Positions 1 to 5,600 of a stretch of DNA of 6,548 bases are shown here, piece by piece. The notes beneath the pieces were generated by a model. That model did no database searches and was not told the origin of the DNA. It saw nothing but the letters and a program-made list of their open reading frames with translations. Origin of the DNA: an uncultured bacterium (GTDB lineage: Bacteria; Bacillota; Clostridia; Lachnospirales; Lachnospiraceae); the NCBI GenBank assembly GCA_937916345.1, contig CALFUE010000182.1, forward strand, positions 1-6,548, written 5' to 3'. Made by a program: the position numbers and the translations under genes. Positions within the stretch are counted from its first letter, which is position 1. Each line of letters begins with the position of its first letter.

Positions 1-934
1 TGACAGAGCCTCTCGTAATGTCGTCAACAGCGTTAGTCACCTGACTTGACGCCTGTGAAGCCGTGTCCGCGGAACCAGCCAGTTCATCGCCTGCCTTGTT
101 TACATCTATAGAGAGCCTCTTTGCTTCTCCGATGACCTCTAAGAGCTTCTCATCCAGCTTTCGGGCACATTCCGCGATCTCACCTATTTCGTCATTTCTT
201 TTTAATGTGGATTCGTCAATATCAATCCCCAGCTTTCCATTTGACAGCTGTTCCATGGCGTCAACGATCCTCTTGAAGTGCCTGTTGACTGTTTTGTTCA
301 TCACCAGACCAAGAACGACGAATATTACAACTATCACTATCAGCACACCTATAAATACTGCCAGTATCAGCTGAAGTGTCTTTATGACATCAGCGCTGGG
401 TCTTCCTGCAAATACCATTCCCACAACCGAACCGTCGGGATTTTTCAGCGGTGAATAAAATGCATAGTAATTTTCACCGTTTATATTGAGGTTCTGCACA
501 TACAGTTCCTCTCCGCGGTTTAATACGGTGTTTGCGACTTCATCGCTGACATCGGTACCGACATTCCTGTTTCCGGAAGAATCCTTCAGGGTGGTGATTC
601 TCCTGGTCTTACCGATTATCAGGGTGTAATCGATACCCGTCTCGGCCTTCAGCTCATCCATTTCCCTCTCGTATTCTTCGTTTACCGCATCAGGTCCCTT
701 GTAGACAACGCCGTCAGCATCCACAGTCCAGTCGCCGTCATACTGATACTCAAAATCGCTGTTCAACTCCACATCCGCCGTGAACAGCACCTCCTCGATC
801 ACATTCTCATACACCATTGAGAGTGAGAAATAGGCGATCACCGTCTCCAATATACAGGCAACTGCCACGCCTGCAACAGCAATCGCTACCAGGCGCATTA
901 CCAGATGTCTGCGCTTATTTTTATTTTTTTTCAT
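1..934 (-). CDS. Methyl-accepting chemotaxis protein, N-terminal part (cut by left window edge)
   Basis: This is a transmembrane chemoreceptor that would sense an external ligand and pass the signal through HAMP to the CheA/CheW array. I translated it by hand: 311 codons are open from the ATG at 934 to the window edge. In order it shows a basic start (MKKNKNKRR), a first membrane helix at about residues 11-38, an extracellular Cache-type sensor at about 40-180 (TGIDYTLIIG near 99-108, INGENYYAFYSPL near 151-163, GSVVGMVFAG near 168-177), a second membrane helix at about 187-211, and a HAMP domain at about 212-265 with the typical NDEIGEIA at 247-254. The heptad-like coiled coil of the signalling domain begins after that. 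The methylation sites and the hairpin tip lie outside the window. GAGG (944-947) sits 9 nt before the ATG; an ATG 5 nt further upstream meets a stop at once. The gene follows ilvC after 44 nt. The family is near certain; the ligand cannot be read from the sequence. Confidence 0.93.
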   Translation of the reverse strand, partial: MKKNKNKRRHLVMRLVAIAVAGVAVACILETVIAYFSLSMVYENVIEEVLFTADVELNSDFEYQYDGDWTVDADGVVYKGPDAVNEEYEREMDELKAETGIDYTLIIGKTRRITTLKDSSGNRNVGTDVSDEVANTVLNRGEELYVQNLNINGENYYAFYSPLKNPDGSVVGMVFAGRPSADVIKTLQLILAVFIGVLIVIVVIFVVLGLVMNKTVNRHFKRIVDAMEQLSNGKLGIDIDESTLKRNDEIGEIAECARKLDEKLLEVIGEAKRLSIDVNKAGDELAGSADTASQASSQVTNAVDDITRGSV

Positions 935-963
935 ATCATTTTACCTCGTAACAAAAACATCAA

Positions 964-989
964 ATATCAAGTCAAAAATTAGTTATTTA
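964..989 (-). promoter_or_regulatory. Candidate sigma-28 (SigD/FliA-type) promoter for the chemoreceptor gene
   Basis: On the minus strand TAAA (989-986) is followed by a 15-nt spacer and TTGATAT (970-964). This matches the motility sigma factor pattern TAAA-N14-16-CCGATAT except that CC is TT. The -10 box ends 30 nt before the start codon, which would give a leader of about 24 nt carrying the GAGG site. The -35 box lies inside the last codons of ilvC. Placement before a chemotaxis gene supports the call. The AT-rich background and the loss of the CC pair weaken it. Confidence 0.35.
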
Positions 990-2004
990 TCAGCTTATCA
1001 TCCTCATTATTCCAGCTGTACAACTTTCTGATCTCTTTTCCGATCTGCTCCGAGGGATGCTCTGCATGGAGCTTTCTCATAGCATTGAAGTGTACCTGTC
1101 TGCCTGCCGGAGACATGTCGAGAAGAAATTCCTTTGCGAAGGTACCATCCTGGATATCCGCGAGGATCTTCTTCATAGTTCGCTTGGTCTCTTCTGTGAT
1201 GATCTTCGGACCTGTCACATAATCGCCGTACTCAGCTGTGTTTGAGATAGAATATCTCATGCCCTCGAAGCCTGACTGATAGATCAGATCCACAATGAGC
1301 TTCATCTCATGAATACACTCGAAATATGCGTTTCTGGGATCGTAGCCTGCCTCGACCAGCGTCTCAAAGCCTGCCTGCATCAGAGCGCATACGCCGCCAC
1401 AGAGCACTGCCTGCTCACCGAAGAGGTCGGTCTCTGTCTCTGTACGGAAGGTAGTCTCGAGAACTCCGGCTCTCGCGCCGCCGATACCGAGGGCATAAGC
1501 CAGCGCCAGATCAAGAGCTTTTCCTGTGGCATCCTGATGTACGGCAACAAGACAAGGTGTCCCCTTTCCAGCCTGATACTCGCTTCTTACAGTATGCCCC
1601 GGTGCCTTGGGAGCGATCATTGTTACATCTACATCTGCAGGGGGCTTGATACATCCGAAATGGATATTGAAGCCGTGTGCGAACATCAGCATGTTTCCCG
1701 CCTCAAGGTTCGGCTCGATGTCCTTCTTATACATATCAGCCTGCTTCTCATCATTGATGAGGATCATGATGATATCGGCTTTCTTCGCAGCCTCTGCGGT
1801 GTTGAATACCTCGAAGCCCTGAGACTTTGCCTTCTCTGCTGACTTTGAGCCCTCATAGAGTCCGATGATCACATTGCATCCGCTCTCCTTGAGGTTCAGC
1901 GCGTGGGCATGACCCTGTGAGCCGTAGCCGATAATGGCGATAGTCTTTCCATCCAGCAGTGATAGATTACAATCCTCCTGATAGTAGATCTTTGCTTCTG
2001 ACAT
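979..2004 (-). CDS. ilvC: Ketol-acid reductoisomerase (NAD(P)H), class I
   Basis: This cytoplasmic Mg-dependent enzyme converts 2-acetolactate (or acetohydroxybutyrate) to the dihydroxy acid in valine, leucine and isoleucine synthesis. It has 341 residues, the normal length of a class I enzyme. The N-terminal Rossmann domain shows GYGSQG at 26-31, followed by a short cofactor loop, LYEGSKS, at 49-55. The catalytic-region FAHGFNIH is at 108-115 and APKAPGH at 131-137. The knotted C-terminal domain holds the metal ligands D193 and E197 in DLFGEQ, the acidic pair E228 and E232 in ECIHE, and substrate-site S253 in SNTAEYG. The usual Arg of the cofactor loop is Tyr50 with Glu51 beside it, so coenzyme preference is uncertain. 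AAGGAGG (2020-2014) lies 9 nt before the ATG. The gene follows ilvN by 29 nt and is very likely in the same transcript. I see no terminator after it. Confidence 0.98.
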   Translation of the reverse strand: MSEAKIYYQEDCNLSLLDGKTIAIIGYGSQGHAHALNLKESGCNVIIGLYEGSKSAEKAKSQGFEVFNTAEAAKKADIIMILINDEKQADMYKKDIEPNLEAGNMLMFAHGFNIHFGCIKPPADVDVTMIAPKAPGHTVRSEYQAGKGTPCLVAVHQDATGKALDLALAYALGIGGARAGVLETTFRTETETDLFGEQAVLCGGVCALMQAGFETLVEAGYDPRNAYFECIHEMKLIVDLIYQSGFEGMRYSISNTAEYGDYVTGPKIITEETKRTMKKILADIQDGTFAKEFLLDMSPAGRQVHFNAMRKLHAEHPSEQIGKEIRKLYSWNNEDDKLINN

Positions 2005-2033
2005 TTTTAGTTTCCTCCTTAAGAAAAAAAATT

Positions 2034-2534
2034 TTAATCTAAATACTTCACATCGTCAATTCCACGGGACAGTCCCGTAAGTCCGGTCCTGGCCAGTTCC
2101 AGTATCTCGTAGCCGTCCAGCAGGTCGATAAAGGCGTCCAGCTTTTCCTGGTGTCCCGTCAGCTCAATAACCATAGAGTCGTGGGTCACATCCACGATCT
2201 TTCCGTGGTAGATCTCGGTAACATTCATCACCGCCTGCCTCTGGGTATCCTTTGCCCTGATCTTTACCATAATAAGCTCTCTCACTACAGATGAGCCGGG
2301 CATGAGCTTTTTTATATCGCGGACATCCACAAGCTTCGCCAGCTGCTTCTCTATCTGCTCGAGAGTGTCTTCATCACCTGAGGACACCACCGTGATCCTG
2401 GTATACTTTGGATTTGCAGTTACACCGGCCGAAAAAGAATCGATATTATAGCCTCTGCGGGAGAACAGTCCCGAAATACGGCTCAGAACACCCGCCGTAT
2501 TGTCAACCAGAAGTGACAGGGTTTGCTTAGCCAT
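2034..2534 (-). CDS. ilvN: Acetolactate synthase small (regulatory) subunit
   Basis: This is the regulatory subunit (also called ilvH) of acetohydroxyacid synthase. It activates the catalytic IlvB subunit and gives it valine feedback control. Its 166 residues are normal for the family. An ACT domain spans about residues 4-76, with GLFSRRGYNIDS at 22-33 and IEKQLAKLVDV at 61-71. A C-terminal domain at about 84-157 ends in the family signature TGLTGLSRG at 150-158. By eye, the residues matching valine-site N11, G14 and N29 of E. coli IlvH are kept as N12, G15 and N30, so valine inhibition is expected. AAGGAG (2549-2544) lies 9 nt before the ATG. It is the first gene of an ilvN-ilvC unit. The partner ilvB is not next to it in this window, since the upstream neighbour is potD. 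Confidence 0.97.
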   Translation of the reverse strand: MAKQTLSLLVDNTAGVLSRISGLFSRRGYNIDSFSAGVTANPKYTRITVVSSGDEDTLEQIEKQLAKLVDVRDIKKLMPGSSVVRELIMVKIRAKDTQRQAVMNVTEIYHGKIVDVTHDSMVIELTGHQEKLDAFIDLLDGYEILELARTGLTGLSRGIDDVKYLD

Positions 2535-2563
2535 TGTTTTTTTCTCCTTCTTTCACGTCTCAC

Positions 2564-2592
2564 ATTCTATTCCAAACCATCCCCCTTGTCAA
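2564..2592 (-). promoter_or_regulatory. SigA-type promoter of ilvN-ilvC
   Basis: On the minus strand a perfect -35 box TTGACA (2592-2587) is followed by a 17-nt spacer and the -10 box TAGAAT (2569-2564), which is one base off TATAAT. The start of transcription should fall near 2557, leaving a leader of only about 20-25 nt that contains just the ribosome binding site. There is therefore no space for a leader peptide, T-box or attenuator, and control should act at the promoter itself. Confidence 0.8.
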
Positions 2593-2595
2593 GGG
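2583..2595. repeat. Perfect 13-bp palindrome over the ilvN promoter -35 box, possible operator
   Basis: CCCTTG and CAAGGG are exact inverted repeats around a single central base, so the -35 hexamer lies wholly inside the palindrome. A one-base loop and no following T-run rule out a normal intrinsic terminator. A dimeric repressor bound here would block the promoter. The symmetry could also be chance, and I cannot match the site to a known operator such as a CodY box. Confidence 0.35.
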
Positions 2596-2649
2596 CTACG
2601 TGGGGCTGTGAACAATAACCGAATGTAAATAGCAGCGGCGGATTCCACA

Positions 2650-4023
2650 TTACCACAATGAAAAACACCGTATATTAGTCCACATCCTCATGATACGGTC
2701 ATTCTCCTCGCGGGTGAAATCTCTCATTATTACACATCTCCCAAGGGTCTCCTCATCCGGATAAGCCGCAAAAAGCACCCCCTTCGCCATATCCTCAGTA
2801 GTTTCCAATATGTATTCCTCCCCGAAGAAATAAGATATATCATAGTCCGTCAGTTCATCCTCTTCACATTCGTCCTCAGCCCCGTAGCAATACTCCAGAT
2901 ACTCTCCTATCAGAGGATCGTCGCCGCCGGATATGGCAGAGGTGTAGCCTATCCAGCACATATTTCTGACCACATTGTCAGGTCTTGACAAAAAATTAAT
3001 AAAAGCCTCTGCGGCAAGCTGCTTATCCGGATCTCCGGAAAGACCGTCCTTCATCATCACCCAGCCGTCAAACCACAGATTACTTCCCTCCTCCGGCACT
3101 CTGTAGCACAGTGTCACGCCCTCTTCCTCGCACTCAAGGATAGTGTAGACGGCATCTCCCGACCACTGCATGTTCGCCAGAACCTTTCCCGTTATAATAT
3201 CGGCCTTCCCCGAGTCATTCTCGAGAGAATAGCAATTGTTTCTCATATCGGTAAGAACGGATTCTATCTTATCCACCGTTTCCTGTGATGTGTCGTTGAG
3301 TACATCCGTCAGAGCCCCATAGTAATCCTCGCGGTTCAAAAATTCCCCGGACTCTATCAGTTCCCGGTTCAGGATGTTTGCGGCCACTATATAGGAATCC
3401 CTGACGCCGTCCTTCATGGTGACTCTCTTGAAATATTTCGGGTCGTTCAGCATCTCCCAGTGGGCTGTATCCTCCTCATCAACTCCCTCGGGATTATATA
3501 CGATACCCATGTTTCCCCACATGTAGCCCGCGCTGTATTTCCCGATGCTCTCATCATTTATACGCAAAAAATCGAACATTTTGCTGATATAGGGAGACAC
3601 GCCGTTTATATAATAATTCTCCTCGATATCCTCATCAAAGAATTCATCGGAGAGGGGAACCAGGGCATCCTCCTCCATAAGCTTCATTATCATGTAATCA
3701 GAGGGGCACACCATATCAAACACGTCTCCCATGCTGATCATATTGTACATTTCCTCGTTTGAGCCATAGGTGGAGTACTCAACTCTCACTTTTTTGCCGT
3801 ACTGCTCATAGAACCAGTCCTCAAAATCGTTGATCATAGGTCTCTCTCCCATCACAGTACCGCCGTCAAGCTCAATGGCCTCATCGTCGTCCCAAAAACC
3901 GTAGTCAATATATTCCTCGCTGTTTGCGATCCTAAGAACGATCTCATCGTTTCCGGATGCACCGCAGGAAGAAAGAATTATCATTGAAAGCGCGGCAGCG
4001 CAGGTAAAGGTGATCTTTTTCAC
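2650..4023 (-). CDS. potD: Polyamine ABC transporter substrate-binding lipoprotein, PotD-like
   Basis: This extracellular, membrane-anchored receptor would bind spermidine or putrescine and deliver it to PotBC. A lipoprotein signal covers residues 1-20 with lipobox LSSC and the lipidated Cys at 20. PotD-like segments follow: YSTYGSNEEMY at 83-93, CPSDY at 106-110, KDGVRDSY at 204-211, WSGDA at 287-291, NLWFDGW at 315-321 and FLSRPDN at 344-350. W287, W317, D319 and Y360 match known amine-contact residues of E. coli PotD by eye. The position of E. coli Trp34 appears to be Ser35, and those of Asp168 and Glu171 appear to be Gly206 and Asp209. At 457 residues it is about 100 longer than E. coli PotD, with acid-rich insertions near 43-65 and 366-405. 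The start is GTG: it overlaps the potC stop in GTGA, follows AAAGGGGGA (4038-4030), and supplies the charged start of the signal peptide. It is the last gene of the operon. Confidence 0.93.
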   Translation of the reverse strand: MKKITFTCAAALSMIILSSCGASGNDEIVLRIANSEEYIDYGFWDDDEAIELDGGTVMGERPMINDFEDWFYEQYGKKVRVEYSTYGSNEEMYNMISMGDVFDMVCPSDYMIMKLMEEDALVPLSDEFFDEDIEENYYINGVSPYISKMFDFLRINDESIGKYSAGYMWGNMGIVYNPEGVDEEDTAHWEMLNDPKYFKRVTMKDGVRDSYIVAANILNRELIESGEFLNREDYYGALTDVLNDTSQETVDKIESVLTDMRNNCYSLENDSGKADIITGKVLANMQWSGDAVYTILECEEEGVTLCYRVPEEGSNLWFDGWVMMKDGLSGDPDKQLAAEAFINFLSRPDNVVRNMCWIGYTSAISGGDDPLIGEYLEYCYGAEDECEEDELTDYDISYFFGEEYILETTEDMAKGVLFAAYPDEETLGRCVIMRDFTREENDRIMRMWTNIRCFSLW

Positions 4024-4820
4024 GATGTCTCCCCCTTTCTGAGTCTGTGGCTATTCAGCAGGACTGCCACCAGAACGATGACAGCTATCACGGTGGAGAG
4101 AGCCCACAGAGCCGTTTTGATCTGCGTCATGGCACCCTTGGTAGCATTTACCACGTAGGTGGAAACAGTATCAAACACGGCAGGCTTGGTATAAGTAGTG
4201 ACGAAATAATCGTCCAGAGACAGTGTAACGGCTGTCACAAAGCCTGTCCCTATCGCCGGCAGCAGTTCCTTTATCACCACAAAAACCATGGCGTAAAAGG
4301 GTGTTGCTCCCAGATCTATAGCCGCCTCGTAATGAGCCATATCAAACATCTTTAAGGCAGGTCTCACGGAAAGATACACAAAAGGCGTGCACAGAGTCAT
4401 GTGACCTATTACAAGCGGCAGATATGTGCTCTTGTCCATGTGAAGGAACACCATTAAGAGTATGCATATCGAAAATCCTGTGACCACATCCGAATTGACC
4501 ACAGGCACCTGATTTCCCAGGGATATAAAGGTCTCAACCTTCCTCGCTTTACCGAAGTGCACCCCTATCGCCGCCGCGGTGCCGAGTATCGTAGAGAGTG
4601 CTGCGACAAAAAACGCCAGGACAAAGGTGTTTATTATCATCCCCCTAAGTTCCGGATTTGTCACCAGGGAGATATAGTTTTGTACTGAAAAGGAAGCCGT
4701 CTGGCCTATCTGCGTCGCATCCGTAAAGCTGTAAAAGGCCAGGACTCCGATGGGCATATACATTACGAATATCATGACAAAGAGCCAGAGCACATAAAAA
4801 GCCTTGCTTTTCTTTTTCAT
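4020..4820 (-). CDS. potC: Spermidine/putrescine ABC transporter permease PotC
   Basis: This is one of the two inner permease subunits of the polyamine importer. Its 266 residues are normal for PotC. Hydrophobic segments lie at about 9-31, 62-88, 106-127, 132-152, 177-199 and 236-256, consistent with six membrane helices of the BPD_transp_1 (MetI-like) fold. The cytoplasmic EAA loop that docks on the ATPase is seen as EAAIDLGA at 165-172. SLDDYFVTTY at 201-210 resembles the conserved PotC stretch after that loop. The ATG lies 6 nt after the potB stop, and its AAAAGGGGG site (4838-4830) is inside the end of potB. The stop overlaps the potD start by 4 bp, which suggests translational coupling. 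Confidence 0.96.
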   Translation of the reverse strand: MKKKSKAFYVLWLFVMIFVMYMPIGVLAFYSFTDATQIGQTASFSVQNYISLVTNPELRGMIINTFVLAFFVAALSTILGTAAAIGVHFGKARKVETFISLGNQVPVVNSDVVTGFSICILLMVFLHMDKSTYLPLVIGHMTLCTPFVYLSVRPALKMFDMAHYEAAIDLGATPFYAMVFVVIKELLPAIGTGFVTAVTLSLDDYFVTTYTKPAVFDTVSTYVVNATKGAMTQIKTALWALSTVIAVIVLVAVLLNSHRLRKGETS

Positions 4821-4826
4821 CTCTCA

Positions 4827-5594
4827 CTACCCCCTTTTCTTTATCACCCAGTCGGCGGCCAGATTTACCATCATTATCAGTGACAGCAGCACCACAGAGA
4901 TCATTGAGCCATTATTCCAGTCATAAGATGAGAAATAACTGCCGATAAGAGAACCCATGATATAGGTGGAATTATAGATCATATCCAGAATTACATAGTC
5001 TGTCATGGTTGGAAGGAATACCATCATGATGCCGCTGATGATTCCGGGCAGTGAAAAAGGAAGTATCACCCGAAAGAAGGTAGACACCCTGTCAGCTCCC
5101 AGATCCATGGCCGCCTCGCCATACTCGTCACCTATCTCGGAGAGACAGTTATAGATCGGCAGCAGCATAAACGGCAGATAATCATAGACCATACATACTA
5201 TGGTGTTAAAGAATGGATAATATGCGATATTCCCCTGTAAAAGCGTCAGAATCTCCTTTAACGCCGTGATTCTCAATGTAAAGTTGATCCACATCGGTAC
5301 CACAAGAAGGATCAGATATACCGTTGATCTCTTTAGGCCTCCCTTTGCCAGTATATAGGCAGTCGGATAAGCCAGAATCAGACATATCACGGTTGTGAGC
5401 ACAGAAATAAGAAGGCTGTAGACCAATGTGCCCATGGTTTTTGGGTTGGTGAAGAAATGTGTGAAATTGACAAGAGTAAACGCTCCGGTCGAATCCGTCA
5501 ACGCGTAATACAGTATGACAAAGAAAGGCAGTATCACGAACAGAGTTAGAAATAACCCATAGGGAAGGGCTATAAATGACTTATGATTATTCAT
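4827..5594 (-). CDS. potB: Spermidine/putrescine ABC transporter permease PotB
   Basis: This is the second permease subunit, expected to form a heterodimer with PotC. It has 255 residues. Hydrophobic stretches lie at about 9-31, 57-83, 91-108, 129-149, 177-197 and 230-249, matching a six-helix MetI-like permease. The EAA loop is EAAMDLGA at 160-167, and LPFSLPGIISGI at 178-189 is the usual sequence just after it. The short N-terminus with a basic residue and then helix 1 supports the ATG at 5594. GGAGG (5610-5606), 11 nt upstream, overlaps the end of potA. The gene follows potA by 6 nt and precedes potC by 6 nt. Assignment as PotB rather than PotC rests on gene order and overall resemblance. 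Confidence 0.95.
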   Translation of the reverse strand: MNNHKSFIALPYGLFLTLFVILPFFVILYYALTDSTGAFTLVNFTHFFTNPKTMGTLVYSLLISVLTTVICLILAYPTAYILAKGGLKRSTVYLILLVVPMWINFTLRITALKEILTLLQGNIAYYPFFNTIVCMVYDYLPFMLLPIYNCLSEIGDEYGEAAMDLGADRVSTFFRVILPFSLPGIISGIMMVFLPTMTDYVILDMIYNSTYIMGSLIGSYFSSYDWNNGSMISVVLLSLIMMVNLAADWVIKKRG

Positions 5595-5600
5595 GCCGCT

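Noticed and set aside
63..374. A 103-codon Ser/Thr-rich open frame on the plus strand
   Set aside because: It mirrors the HAMP and second membrane helix region of the chemoreceptor, which reads cleanly on the minus strand.
1309..1842. A 177-codon open frame on the plus strand inside ilvC
   Set aside because: It is antisense to a well-conserved reductoisomerase with all active-site motifs, has no recognisable domain and no ribosome binding site context. It is a shadow of ilvC codon use.
2005..2033. A terminator or promoter in the ilvN-ilvC gap
   Set aside because: The 29-nt gap holds an A/T-rich stretch and a strong ribosome binding site only; there is no stem or paired promoter boxes.
2583..2595. 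The CCCTTG/CAAGGG palindrome as an intrinsic terminator for the pot operon
   Set aside because: The loop would be a single base and no T-run follows on the minus strand.
4645..4827. A 60-codon minus-strand frame overlapping the start of potC
   Set aside because: It is out of frame with potC over its membrane helix 1 region. The PotC frame has the right length, EAA loop and ribosome binding site.
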